From SVEL01 sp045125245 (GTDB lineage Bacteria > Bacillota > Clostridia > Lachnospirales > Lachnospiraceae), in assembly GCA_045125245.1 (NCBI GenBank), contig JBGVNF010000005.1, positions 151,950 to 215,949 on the forward strand: 64,000 bases of DNA, written 5' to 3'. Within the stretch, counting starts at the first letter, position 1, and the number at the start of each line of letters is the position of its first letter. Under the pieces are notes generated by a model that was not told where the DNA came from, did no database searches, and worked only from the letters and a program-made list of their open reading frames with translations. The position numbers and the translations under genes are program-made. This document shows, piece by piece, positions 35,027 through 44,992 of this stretch.

Positions 35027-35744
35027 CAGTCTCCTCTTCTATATTACTATCTTTGTTAAAGAACTCTTTTTCAAACCATGGGATATCTTCATAATACATA
35101 ATAATATCACGTTCCGGAATGTCAGTCTCACCAGCAATATCTTTTGTAGACCAAGTACAAGTTGCTGTAAGTGCTTTTACCTTAGGTAACTGCTTCTTAA
35201 AGTCTTTACAGATACGTTCCAATTCAGAAACCGGATTAATAGGCTGGTAACCTTCCGCAACACTCTTATCGAAGTTGTTAGCATAGTTTCTAATCATCTG
35301 ATACTCGATACCGAAACTCTTAGCAATTGCCATAGGTTTAGCACCGATAAGAATCATTCTGTGGAAATTAAAGCAATTCTTTTCTGTGAAATACTTAGAC
35401 CGTCTTGTAACCTGTGGTCGGTCAAACTTAGGTAACCCAGCAAGCGAATCTTCAAATGTCTTTTCTTCAACATTATCTGTAACTACATTCTGTTCACTTT
35501 TGACTTCGTCTTTTACAACATCCTGCACTATACTCTGACTCGCTTTTGCTGCAAGTGCTTTTTGTTCTTCGATAATAGCAAGATTACCATTTAATAATGG
35601 TTGCAAGTGCTTCACGTAGCAACTGTTACAAGCGTGCTTAATCATCTTAGTCTGCTCGCCTGATTTTTGAATAGCAATATTAACTCTTGCAATTGATGCT
35701 GTAATATTTTTATTACACACATCACATATATAATAACATGACAT
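35016..35744 (-). CDS. Zinc-finger and HTH protein, 242 aa
   Basis: The N-terminus has CDVC and, 30 residues on, CNSC, forming a probable zinc ribbon (residues ~5-45). A helix-turn-helix-like segment, GAKPMAIAKSFGIEYQMIRN, lies at about residues 130-149. Likely DNA-binding. It immediately precedes, and overlaps, the FtsK-like ATPase gene, so it may direct it to a site (inference). Confidence 0.6.
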   Translation of the reverse strand: MSCYYICDVCNKNITASIARVNIAIQKSGEQTKMIKHACNSCYVKHLQPLLNGNLAIIEEQKALAAKASQSIVQDVVKDEVKSEQNVVTDNVEEKTFEDSLAGLPKFDRPQVTRRSKYFTEKNCFNFHRMILIGAKPMAIAKSFGIEYQMIRNYANNFDKSVAEGYQPINPVSELERICKDFKKQLPKVKALTATCTWSTKDIAGETDIPERDIIMYYEDIPWFEKEFFNKDSNIEEETDDE

Positions 35745-35766
35745 ATACTTATCCTCACTTATATTT

Positions 35767-36807
35767 TTATTTTACTTTATGTATGGTAACGGAATCTGAC
35801 TCAACGTTACCTTTAACAAATACACCTTCTACCCATTTGGTTATAAGGTTCTTATCATCGCCAGAACCTACCCAATATCTATGCCAATGTGCAGCCCTGT
35901 AATGGCTAGATAATTTACGCTTCTCATGGTTGGTACTCTCTTCTTTATCACCTACGTATTTATAGCGAACTTTATTCTTGCGAATTTCATTGCCATATCT
36001 TACACCTACCTCGAACTCTTTTAATTCCCTAAACTTATCTTTGATAACATCAGACTTAGGTTTAGTATGATTAGGACGAGTTCTCTCACTAATCTCAACG
36101 TCCTTATTTGCTGCATGTAGATAAATTAAGAAATTTAAAAGAAATCTATACAAATACTTTGGATTAACTTCATCAGATATACTATTACTGAAACTGTTAT
36201 CATCAATTAAGATATCAGCTTCATCTGTAGGTATACCTGCATGTAATATGTAAACATCACCATCTTCACGACCAGGTGTTAATAATGTAAGTCTCATCAG
36301 AAGCATATCATTTGTTCTATGTGTAGAAACAAATATACCATGTAAACCTCTCATTATCTTATCACCATAATCCGATATATCCACGTAATAAGCATCTGCT
36401 GGATGATTAACAGCGTAATCTTTAATTATCGTCCTAGGTAGTTCCATCTCATAAAATTGCTTAATCAATTCACCATCTACTTTATATGATAATTTGCTTT
36501 TGCGCCACGTACTAGCTGTATGTATATTCATAATATACATATATAAATGCATATCAGATAATCCTTGAATAGCATTTACATTTAAAGCGTTACATAATAG
36601 GTTATTTGCTGAATGTAGTACCTTCTTAAATAACCTATCATTTTCAGAACCATTGACACCTCTAAAGTTGGATATAGAATATAACCATACTGCATCTCGT
36701 AATCCATCAACATCTGCTATTGCATCAAATGCTGCTTGTGAATTTACAACTGCTGGAAAATAATTTTGAATATTCTTCACATACTGTATTGGTGCATATT
36801 CTGCCAT
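35767..36807 (-). CDS. Protein with AcrVA2-like C-terminal domain, 346 aa
   Basis: The C-terminal ~45 residues contain HYRAAHWHRYWVGSGDD followed by KWVEGVFVKG, matching the HWRRGHWR...G...W...FV pattern of the family that includes the phage inhibitor AcrVA2 and many uncharacterised bacterial homologues. AcrVA2 itself suppresses Cas12a production. The rest is unassigned. GGAGGTC precedes the ATG. Anti-CRISPR activity is only a possibility; most relatives have no known role. Confidence 0.45.
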   Translation of the reverse strand: MAEYAPIQYVKNIQNYFPAVVNSQAAFDAIADVDGLRDAVWLYSISNFRGVNGSENDRLFKKVLHSANNLLCNALNVNAIQGLSDMHLYMYIMNIHTASTWRKSKLSYKVDGELIKQFYEMELPRTIIKDYAVNHPADAYYVDISDYGDKIMRGLHGIFVSTHRTNDMLLMRLTLLTPGREDGDVYILHAGIPTDEADILIDDNSFSNSISDEVNPKYLYRFLLNFLIYLHAANKDVEISERTRPNHTKPKSDVIKDKFRELKEFEVGVRYGNEIRKNKVRYKYVGDKEESTNHEKRKLSSHYRAAHWHRYWVGSGDDKNLITKWVEGVFVKGNVESDSVTIHKVK

Positions 36808-37075
36808 AATATCAGACCTCCTAGTCCTTGGTACTAGTTTATGCTAGATTTGTTATATTACAGAAAGTAGAAAGGTATCTGTTAAAACTAACAGATTACC
36901 TCACACTCTTAACTATCAATAATATATGTTGACCTAGCATTCACACATTCAAATATAAGTATTAATGTTAATCATAAACTAACATTGAGTCTTCTACCCT
37001 GCTGTGAAGTAGCTCGACAAACACTTAAGACGTCGATAGAGTTTTTGAAGTTTTCTTTCTTCGTTCATTATTCAG
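36808..37075. other. Gene-poor gap with a hairpin
   Basis: 268 bp without a convincing gene; a 24-codon frame at its right edge lacks a ribosome-binding site. The notable structure is the hairpin at 36874-36900, GGTATCTGTTA paired with TAACAGATTACC around AAAC (one bulge). It may be the promoter and leader of 35767..36807, or the 3' end of the helicase transcript. Confidence 0.4.
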
Positions 37076-39381
37076 TTATCTTTTCTTTAAATCTTTCTTA
37101 TGTGTAGAAACAGAAGAAGGTGTTCTTATCACAAACCTATTCTTATTTATTTGCAAATCGTTTATTATATTCACAGCTTCTTGTAAATCAATTTCACCAT
37201 TTGCATATTTCAATACAATAGTGTCCTCTTCTGCTGTATACACAGTACTTAACTGCTCTTCTGTATAACCTTCTTTAAGCATTTTCTGTCTAAGCTTAAT
37301 CCTAACAGTTTTCATATAATCTGCTTTTCGGACTATACCTCTTTCCTTGTTTTCTTCAAGTTCATTTAATAAGTTACACATTTCTACTACACTTACATGC
37401 TTAAGTATACAATCTCTAATTATCTTCAGTTCATTATCACTTAACGGTTTTCTTAGATTATCAAACCCTATACTCTTTGCTACTTTGTAAAGTGTGGTAG
37501 GATGCACACTAGGAAACTCTTCTTTTAACTTTTTATAGCAATCGGGGTTATACCAACATGATTTAATAATAGCAATATTTTCTGGAAGCATAAGTCTTTC
37601 AATAACAGTCAATTTAGTAACTAAACCTAAATTATCCCACGCATTAATTAGTGCAGTACTACTCGAGTCTGTTTCTTTTGCTAGAGCACTTATACTCTCT
37701 CCTCTAGTATACCTGTGATATAATTGTCTTAGAGCGTCTTCGCCTATTTTATCAGTTATCGAACTAACTACATTCCTAGGTTTAATATTCATTCGGTACA
37801 TCCTAGCTCGTATAGTCTCAGCATTTCGACCAGGTAGTAATTCCATTAACTCAGGTAAAGTCAATGTAGGGCCATATTTCTTTATAATATCTAACTCATG
37901 TCTACTCAGGTTTGTAGTATTGTTTTGTCGACTCACAATACCTAATTTCTTTCGTATTGCTTGCTGAATTCCACCTATAGTCCTGATAATACCTGTGTTA
38001 TTATTTTTGTTATATTCATTAACTATACTAGTAATCTCTTCTATAGATAATCCATGTTCAATACCGTCTTTCATTAAGTCTAATTCAGCTTGACTATAAG
38101 CAGTACTACCATTATAGCCAGGTAAATAACGTTTGAGAGTATTATTTACAACTTTGTAAGTCACTCTTAGTTCATCACAAATCTGTTTAATACTGTTACC
38201 ACTTTCGTACAAGTTTATAACAGTATTTATAAACTCATCTGACTTATGATATAATACTGGTGACATAGTATCTGCTAATTCTACTGTCCAGTAATCTCGA
38301 GCAGTTATATCAAATAAATCCTTTCTCATATACCGTTTTCTCTCACCAGTGTATCTAGAAGACTTTGTTTCACTTATTCCCTTTAGAGATAATATTGCAT
38401 TTGACACATCTAAAAATAGAGGTGTTGTTTTTGCTTTAATATCACATAGTCTACCATACATCTGTAGATATGTAGAAAACTCAGTAACATTTCTATAAAG
38501 TAAAACTCCTTGTACACTCTTTAGATGAACACCCTCAAGTAACTTATTTACTGATAACAATATTATATTACCATCATAATTGTTAAATTCGTCTAAAACA
38601 AGTTCATTATATTCATATCCGATATATGTCTTTAATATCTTGTAGTTAGGAAATAATACACTTAATTCATGAGCTCTTTTCTCTAATTCTTTTGAGTTTG
38701 GAAAATATGCTATCCATCTGTGTATTTCTTTATGTTCATCCAATATCTTATCTAATAACTTTTTAGTGCCTGTTATAGAATATTGTACTTTCAGATTGTA
38801 AGGAACTTCATCTAAATTGATGCTAGCTAATGCTAACTTTATTTTAGGTAACAATCCTTTATCAATTGCTTCATAAACATCATAACCATAGCAAGATACA
38901 TCAAAACATTCCTCATCAACATACTTATCTTGATAATAAGGTGTTGCTGTAAAACCAAATGTAAGTTTATCAGCATCATTCATATCTAAACAATATGTCA
39001 TAATATTTGTACCTTGAGTATCAGACAACATATGATGACATTCATCGATAAATACTACATCATATACATCAACTAAACTATTATCATAAGTATTAAATGA
39101 TTGGTACGTGTACATATCAATTGTTGCATCAAGAGTTTGAAACTCTTTATAGCGAATAAGATTCTCCCAAATAGCAATCTTTGGGACAACGTACATAATT
39201 CGTTTTCCTTGAAAATAGTCCTCAACTAATTTCATAAAGATAAAAGATTTACCTAAGCCAGTTGCCTGACTATAAAAGATACTCTTTTCACTTTTTCAAT
39301 CTGTTCCACAATTTTATCATAAAGTTCCTGATTGTGCGGAAGTAATTCAATCTTGCTACTTACTTTATTGTTTTCGCTCAT
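37076..39381 (-). pseudogene. Superfamily II helicase with multiple HTH modules, frameshifted
   Basis: Frame 1 starts ATG 39381 (MSENNKVSSKIELLPHNQ) and stops at 39253. The next frame carries YSQATGLGKSFIFMK (Walker A), then VFIDECHHML (DEAH box) and QMYGRLCD (motif VI) through residue ~290. Restoring one A in the run at 39285-39288 joins them into one ~768 aa protein. The C-terminal ~430 residues repeat helix-turn-helix units (SIKQICDELRVTYKVVNNTL and others), an unusual addition. This is a real lesion, recoding or an assembly error. Confidence 0.75.
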
Positions 39382-39423
39382 AATTGTTTTCTCCGTTTCT
39401 TATATCATAAAATATACAAGTAG

Positions 39424-39462
39424 GAGGTATGTAACACCGATAAGGATTATATCACATACCTC
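39424..39462 (-). terminator. Hairpin after 39479..41086
   Basis: Nine-base-pair stem GAGGTATGT/ACATACCTC with a 21 nt loop, 16 nt past the stop of the tagged gene and upstream of the helicase start. No T-run. Confidence 0.4.
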
Positions 39463-39478
39463 GAACTTGATTTTAACT

Positions 39479-41086
39479 TTACTTACCTGTCATGCAACCA
39501 ATCGCAGACATAAAACCAGATACAACATCATTAGTGCTACTCGTTTTGTTTGAATCTACCTTATTACGTAACTCAACAATTCTTTCAACACTAACATCAT
39601 TAAGACTCTTACAAGCTTTAACGTCGTTATTATTCAAAGCTCTTAAGTTAGACGTTATAATACTTCTATCAGGATAGATTGCCATAAAGTTAGCAATACA
39701 TCCACACATATTAAGAGCGAAGTTGATGAGAGAATAATAGGACTCAGACGAATCATAAATCTTATCATACATCCACTTGATATACTCTTCTGGCTCCATG
39801 CATTCGTCTTCCGCTAAACTAGCTAATTCATCCTGAGAGTAGTCTTCTTCCCATGCAGGTAACTTGAACCATGCTTCCCGTACTGAGTTATCCATCCAGA
39901 ACTCAACACTAACACAATTCGTATTATATACCTTAATACGGCATACGTCTGATGTATCATTTGCAGGAACTCTCAACACTTCCAAAGGTTCAGATAATTT
40001 AGATTCATTTGTAAAGGCATCACAAGATACGAAGTTAACCATTCCTGCAATATCTTTAGTATATGTTACATCATAACTATCAAAGACATCTGCTGTAGAC
40101 TTCTTCATAAACTCATCTACTAAACCAGGGTCATTCTTAAGGAGTTTTGTGAACACATCTAACTCCTTACAACATGCAATGAGATTCATATAATAGAACA
40201 TTTTCAAAAGTTTGTTATTTCTAAGTTCACTTCCGAATGTTGAACGCAATACATCAATTCTAACACCTGCTGATGAATACTCACCAACACCATCTGCTGT
40301 ATAAGAACACTGATAGTGATACCCTCTAAATAAGTGTACATAACGATTGTACTTCAATACAAGTGTAACATCACCATATGAATTCTTTGCGATGTAAGGT
40401 TTGAAGTTAAGCATTCCGGCTTTCGCAGCTGCCGCTAAAAATGTAGAAACTGTTCTTTCTCTGCCACACTCACCTTTAATTGTTTCAAAGTTTTCAACTA
40501 AAGCTCTAAGATGGAAATTAGGAATATACTTAAACTTCTTATAAGTATCACTGTTAGTCTTAGTATCTTCCTCTGATGATACAAAATGCTTAGCACCAAA
40601 CATACTGGAAGCATAGAACAGCTCTGCTTCCATTTTTCCAACAAGAGATGCGATAAGGATACTCTTAGCTTTCACTTTAGAATAATACTCATCAAGTGTT
40701 TTAAATCCTTTAGAATCTTTGAGATACTCATCGTTTACTTCTGTAACTAAATCACGACAGAACATAATGGAATCAATAAAAATCTCATTGTGTGGTTTTA
40801 CGTTAATCCACTCAGAATCAACATCTGATGTTGTGTTAATAATTGTAACAAGTACTTCCTCATCATTAACGTTGAATTTTAACAGGACCTCTTTCGGAAA
40901 ACTTTCTTTAAGAACTTTGTTAACACAAGAATCCAAAATTCCCTTTTTCTGAATGTTGTCAATTAACAATCCAGCCGTTGCACAATTTATTGAATACAGT
41001 CTTTCAGTCTGACCGTTCGATGCATTGTACATCTCCACACGTACGTCTTCCAATAAAGTTTCACTTGTTAAATTTTTGTAACTCAT
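39479..41086 (-). CDS. Unknown protein with C-terminal AIGCMTGK tag, 535 aa
   Basis: Start at 41086 (MSYKNLTSETLLED) follows AAAGGTGG. The protein is soluble and without recognised domain; it is the largest tagged protein. A Lys/Asn/Ser linker (residues ~505-525) leads to the terminal GFMSAIGCMTGK. The shared GFM-x-AI-x-x-M-x-GK ending with 22992..23828 is striking because the bodies do not resemble each other. Confidence 0.78.
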   Translation of the reverse strand: MSYKNLTSETLLEDVRVEMYNASNGQTERLYSINCATAGLLIDNIQKKGILDSCVNKVLKESFPKEVLLKFNVNDEEVLVTIINTTSDVDSEWINVKPHNEIFIDSIMFCRDLVTEVNDEYLKDSKGFKTLDEYYSKVKAKSILIASLVGKMEAELFYASSMFGAKHFVSSEEDTKTNSDTYKKFKYIPNFHLRALVENFETIKGECGRERTVSTFLAAAAKAGMLNFKPYIAKNSYGDVTLVLKYNRYVHLFRGYHYQCSYTADGVGEYSSAGVRIDVLRSTFGSELRNNKLLKMFYYMNLIACCKELDVFTKLLKNDPGLVDEFMKKSTADVFDSYDVTYTKDIAGMVNFVSCDAFTNESKLSEPLEVLRVPANDTSDVCRIKVYNTNCVSVEFWMDNSVREAWFKLPAWEEDYSQDELASLAEDECMEPEEYIKWMYDKIYDSSESYYSLINFALNMCGCIANFMAIYPDRSIITSNLRALNNNDVKACKSLNDVSVERIVELRNKVDSNKTSSTNDVVSGFMSAIGCMTGK

Positions 41087-41165
41087 AGTTACCACCTTTC
41101 TGCACTACTGTGCTAAAAATTATTTATGTTAACACTAATGTGTTTAACACCTTTGTACTAATGTA

Positions 41166-41636
41166 CTAATAAATAAGACACTTACCAAACTGTCTTTCCA
41201 TAATACCTAAAGCAGCTTTGTGGAACCCCTCACCGCCAGATGAATAGATATATTCAGTGAGTATTCGTAAATCACAGTCCAAATCGAATAAATGGAAACA
41301 TGCAGATAAAACACAAGCATCTGTGTCAAATCCAATTACTTCAACTGTATCATCTTTACTGAAGTTAGGGTATTCCGGAATTGAATAACCTGAATGATAG
41401 ATGACCCTATCACATTCAAACTCAAGTGGTGATATCGACTGACATTCATCCCAGTTAAGTTTGTCCTGCATATTCTTGAATACGAATCTATCCTGCTGAT
41501 AAACAGCCGCATAAATATAAGTATAGTCACTTCTATTCTTTTCTATAAACTGAAGTGCCTTCTTATAAACCTGCTTACCTTTCCAACCTTTTACAAACTC
41601 TTTCTGTAAATCTACTATAAATAAAAATTTAGCCAT
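41166..41636 (-). CDS. Isochorismatase/nicotinamidase-like cysteine hydrolase
   Basis: 156 aa. FIVDLQKEF near residue 6 supplies the catalytic Asp and GFDTDACVLSACFHL near 102 the nucleophilic Cys of the isochorismatase-like family. Slightly shorter than typical (~180 aa). Nicotinamidase activity would feed NAD salvage, a common phage theme, but the substrate cannot be told. It lies 4 nt downstream of the first HEPN gene. Confidence 0.8.
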   Translation of the reverse strand: MAKFLFIVDLQKEFVKGWKGKQVYKKALQFIEKNRSDYTYIYAAVYQQDRFVFKNMQDKLNWDECQSISPLEFECDRVIYHSGYSIPEYPNFSKDDTVEVIGFDTDACVLSACFHLFDLDCDLRILTEYIYSSGGEGFHKAALGIMERQFGKCLIY

Positions 41637-41640
41637 AGTA

Positions 41641-42084
41641 CTACCTCTTATTCATTTCAGATATTGCGTTATCTATTAACTTACTAATATCTGAAGTACT
41701 ATTCTTATTACTGTGATAAGCTGATACTACTTTAAACAGTTCTTCAGTAATCTTTTCTGTTAATAACATATCTCCATCTGAAACTTCTATAAAATCATCG
41801 CCCAGATATCTCGCATCAAAATAAAATTCTGAAATCATAGATAATGCCCGAACATCTGATATCTGCAATGTAATGTTGTCACATATTTTATCATATATTC
41901 TCTTCAGCTTATGAGTTCGTAAATATGACTCATCACTTGTGAAATCCTGCACTACTGACTTTAGCAATTTCTCACAAATCTGTTGACACTGTACAGACCG
42001 TATATTGTTAAAAGTAGAACTTTTAGGACTTGCTCTATAGTAGTCTAACTCATTAGATGCTAATTTGAAATAATCATTCAACAT
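41641..42084 (-). CDS. HEPN-domain protein with C-terminal AISEM tag
   Basis: 147 aa. HEPN-type helical bundle: ASNELDYYRAS, CQQICEKLLKSVV, then THKLKRIYDKI, as in partners of minimal nucleotidyltransferases. The RNase motif R-x4-6-H is absent, so it is probably not the ribonuclease type. A Ser/Asn linker leads to the tag KLIDNAISEMNKR. Start 42084 has GGAGGG upstream. It overlaps its nucleotidyltransferase partner by 11 nt. Confidence 0.75.
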   Translation of the reverse strand: MLNDYFKLASNELDYYRASPKSSTFNNIRSVQCQQICEKLLKSVVQDFTSDESYLRTHKLKRIYDKICDNITLQISDVRALSMISEFYFDARYLGDDFIEVSDGDMLLTEKITEELFKVVSAYHSNKNSTSDISKLIDNAISEMNKR

Positions 42085-42394
42085 AATGAACCCTCCGGTA
42101 ATCACACTTAACCTTTTCTGCAAATAACGTTTGTGGATTATCAAAATTGTTTTTTAATAGCACTGCTAAATCACAACCAATATCTTCTAAGTCACTTCTT
42201 AAAGCACTAATAGATTTACGCATCGATAAGTCATCTACTATCAAAACAAAATCAACGTCACTTCCACATTTTATATCACCTCTAGCAAAACTACCAAATA
42301 TTCCAAATTCTATATAGGTAATACCAGAGTCTAATATCATTGCAGATCCACACTTAAATCGGTGTAATAAATTTTGTTCTAATTCTGTTAACAT
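42074..42394 (-). CDS. Minimal nucleotidyltransferase (MNT family)
   Basis: 106 aa. GIFGSFARGDIKCGSDVDFV (residues ~31-50) is the GS-x10-D-x-D catalytic core of DNA polymerase beta-type minimal nucleotidyltransferases. In MntA/HepT-type toxin-antitoxin pairs this enzyme modifies the HEPN partner. Untagged, unlike its partner. A second pair lies at 54139..54952. Confidence 0.85.
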   Translation of the reverse strand: MLTELEQNLLHRFKCGSAMILDSGITYIEFGIFGSFARGDIKCGSDVDFVLIVDDLSMRKSISALRSDLEDIGCDLAVLLKNNFDNPQTLFAEKVKCDYRRVHYVE

Positions 42395-42417
42395 GTAACA
42401 ACATCTCCTTTATTGTA

Positions 42418-42729
42418 TTACGTACTAACATCACCAGGAACTGTAGCAGGCCATTCAATCTCTTTGTAGGTGTTCTTCTTACTACCTATAACACCGATAT
42501 TCCGTAAATGATTCCTAGCATTTATAACATCACCCTGGTCCAGTTTCTGTAGTTCAAGTATTCTACCTAAACCCCACTCTGACCAGTGCTTTCTTTTAAA
42601 CTTTCCATGCCAACGACCTGTTTCACAATAAGAGCAGATAAGTGGCTTACCATCACATTTATTAACCCAATAATTACTGGTTGTGGTATTCTCAACAGCA
42701 CCACATTTAGCACATATAAAAGTAGACAT
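42418..42729 (-). CDS. Zinc-ribbon protein, 103 aa
   Basis: CAKC at residue 5 and ICSYCETGRWHGKFKRKHW near 32 form one zinc ribbon; the C-terminal half (SEWGLGRILELQKL...) is conserved-looking but unassigned. Proteins of this layout are frequent small hypotheticals in Firmicutes phages and elements. Function unknown. Confidence 0.7.
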   Translation of the reverse strand: MSTFICAKCGAVENTTTSNYWVNKCDGKPLICSYCETGRWHGKFKRKHWSEWGLGRILELQKLDQGDVINARNHLRNIGVIGSKKNTYKEIEWPATVPGDVST

Positions 42730-42740
42730 AATCTATACTC

Positions 42741-43913
42741 CTACAACAATTTTAATTCCTTAGCTCTAGACATAAAGCATTTGTACTGCCTATCTGTTAA
42801 GAAGTCTTCTCTCGTAATTTCTCCTGTGATTTTGAAGTCACATTTATCTACTGCATAGTGTGCAGCCTGTCTTATAGTCATATCATTGAACTGATAGCCA
42901 GCATCCGGATTATTTATCCATTCAATATCGAATGCATTGTTATGGTCGTACAGAGGATGTGTACTTATAAATTCTATCGTATTAGGGTCATAATATAAAC
43001 CCCAGTTACCACCATGCCTATCACGATTAGCAATAAGATAATCTACGACCCACATAGTATAAAAACCATTTGCATCAATCTTTAATATTTCTTGCATTGG
43101 GTTTAAGTTATTTCTATTACAGTAAGTATTAAAGTCAGTACCACTTAAAATACTCAGATTGTCATTTGACATAGCAGGACACATGCAAACATAATGACCA
43201 TCATCTTCACCAGCCTCATAGTGACAATGTTTGGCATTTGTCTTATCAAGTAAGTTAGAAACCATAACTTCTATTTTGGACTCAGTGTTACCATTATGGC
43301 CTTTCTTATAGAGCCATAATCCATCTTCATGTCTACGCCAAGCTTTTGCATATGCACCATGTGTAGTTAACTCCGGTGTATTCATAGGACCCTGTATTGT
43401 AACGGATTTACCATGTAAAGCTATCTGTGCAATTATCTCATTTAATGAAACTCTTCTGATATTAACATCTTCCCATCTAAGATTTGATGAGGCTTGTTTA
43501 ACCCAGTAGTTATCAAGAACTGATACTGCTTTACAGAATAATGCTATCTTCGCTTTCTCATATTCTGAATTAATCTGTTCAAACTTTAACGCATTATAAA
43601 TCCATTTAGCATTTGCTCTGCTTAAGGATAATACTCTATTGGCTAACCAAGAGATAATAACACCTTTATTGTGATCATCTATAATACGTATCTGCGTTAA
43701 ATCATATTTTGAATAACTACTTTTTTCAACATATGGTTTTCTGAACGCATTTCTCATTACCGGTGGTAATAATTGCTCATTGAGTATCAGATATTTACCT
43801 TCCTCGAAATTGATAGCCATAACAGGTGTATTACTGCACATTATGAGAATATCTTTTGGTTCTATATCATCTGATAAACCAGACATTGCATTTATTGCTT
43901 TCATAAAGTCCAT
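42741..43913 (-). CDS. HipA-like kinase with N-terminal AINAMSG tag
   Basis: 390 aa. VDYLIANRDRHGGNWGL near residue 290 supplies the catalytic D and N of HipA-type Ser/Thr kinases, and YDHNNAFD near 325 the metal-binding Asp. The N-terminal half is divergent. MDFMKAINAMSGLSDD at the extreme N-terminus is a clear tag copy, placed by a GGAGG 9 nt upstream. No HipB-like antitoxin is adjacent. HipA kinases arrest growth by phosphorylating translation factors; the target here is unknown. Confidence 0.75.
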   Translation of the reverse strand: MDFMKAINAMSGLSDDIEPKDILIMCSNTPVMAINFEEGKYLILNEQLLPPVMRNAFRKPYVEKSSYSKYDLTQIRIIDDHNKGVIISWLANRVLSLSRANAKWIYNALKFEQINSEYEKAKIALFCKAVSVLDNYWVKQASSNLRWEDVNIRRVSLNEIIAQIALHGKSVTIQGPMNTPELTTHGAYAKAWRRHEDGLWLYKKGHNGNTESKIEVMVSNLLDKTNAKHCHYEAGEDDGHYVCMCPAMSNDNLSILSGTDFNTYCNRNNLNPMQEILKIDANGFYTMWVVDYLIANRDRHGGNWGLYYDPNTIEFISTHPLYDHNNAFDIEWINNPDAGYQFNDMTIRQAAHYAVDKCDFKITGEITREDFLTDRQYKCFMSRAKELKLL

Positions 43914-44015
43914 ATTTAATACCTCCTGCGAGATGATTTGCTTTACATTAATCTCTTACCAGTAATATATGTTGTAGTAAAATTATTCTCTTCAATTTTA
44001 TACTAAACATTCGTA

Positions 44016-44297
44016 TTACACAGGATTTAACCTTTTGACGTAACTTGGTGCAGCTGGGTGTATATTAGCACTATTTGTTATATCAAGATAACCACCTTTA
44101 GCAACAATCTTTAATTTATCATCACTGAGCGGTACGCCAATAGAAATATTACTGTTAACTCGTATGAACGTACGTCCAGAAACTTTCTTTATCGGTGAGT
44201 TAACAGCTTCTAAGTGCTTAATGTACTTGTTAATATCTTTTATAATAACGTATGTAATTCCATCAATTACAATGCGACTATTACTTAAAATTTCCAT
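44016..44297 (-). CDS. Hypothetical protein, 93 aa
   Basis: Starts MEILSNSRIVIDG at 44297 after GGAGG; the frame extends to 44342 inside the HAD gene. Small, basic and strand-rich. Not recognised. Slight overlap-like spacing (5 nt) with the HAD gene upstream. Confidence 0.6.
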   Translation of the reverse strand: MEILSNSRIVIDGITYVIIKDINKYIKHLEAVNSPIKKVSGRTFIRVNSNISIGVPLSDDKLKIVAKGGYLDITNSANIHPAAPSYVKRLNPV

Positions 44298-44302
44298 ATA
44301 GA

Positions 44303-44947
44303 CTAATCCTCCTGTAAAAATGCTTCGATGTCTTTTATACAAGCATCATTATTATTCCTATAATGATGTATAGTCCATCCTAATTGCTTAGGTACATTAA
44401 GATTAATTATTTTATCATCTATAAACATGACTTTGTATTCTGGTCCTAATACATTCTCAACCATATCATAGATATTCTTATCTGGTTTTGAATTACCAGT
44501 TTCACAAGATAAGAATCTGTACTTAAATTTACTTCGCTGTACTGTAATATCCTGAATAGGTAATTCAAGTGGTACTACGTTGGAAAGTAGTCCAACCTCT
44601 ACTCTATCCATTAAGTTGTATGCATACTCAAGTAGTTCAGTATTTGTTTCATACTGCATAATACATTGTTTTACAAAACTTACTTTAAACTTGCTGGTAT
44701 TCTTATTACTCTGTTCAATACCAAACTCTTTGAGCAACTTTAAAATATATTCATCAAATAAGTCATCTGTGATAGCTCTTTCAAAAGACATATTTGGATT
44801 TTTCTTAAATTCTTCAAATTTTGATTTAAACTCAAAACCATAGACATTGACACCAATTCCCCTAAGTATCTCCATCCAGAAATCGTTTGGGCCTGTCTTG
44901 TACTTACATAAAACACTACCCCAATCGAATAGTACAATCTTCTTCAT
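44303..44947 (-). CDS. HAD-superfamily hydrolase
   Basis: 214 aa haloacid-dehalogenase-like phosphatase, subfamily I. Motif I KIVLFDWGSVLCKY at residue 3, motif II LLSNVVPLE near 118, motif III Lys in ETGNSKPDKNIYD near 148, and motif IV FIDDKIINL near 172 with helical cap between I and II. Substrate unknown; nucleotides or sugars are usual. Confidence 0.82.
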   Translation of the reverse strand: MKKIVLFDWGSVLCKYKTGPNDFWMEILRGIGVNVYGFEFKSKFEEFKKNPNMSFERAITDDLFDEYILKLLKEFGIEQSNKNTSKFKVSFVKQCIMQYETNTELLEYAYNLMDRVEVGLLSNVVPLELPIQDITVQRSKFKYRFLSCETGNSKPDKNIYDMVENVLGPEYKVMFIDDKIINLNVPKQLGWTIHHYRNNNDACIKDIEAFLQED

Positions 44948-44992
44948 TTAACGTAACACCTTTCTATATTTTCAGTCTCTGCTGTCTTGTCC

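Noticed and set aside
36980..37070. 24-codon frame after the helicase stop
   Set aside because: It lacks a ribosome-binding site and any sign of conservation.
41641..42084. Active HEPN ribonuclease toxin
   Set aside because: The R-x4-6-H catalytic motif is not present in either HEPN protein, so ribonuclease activity is not claimed.
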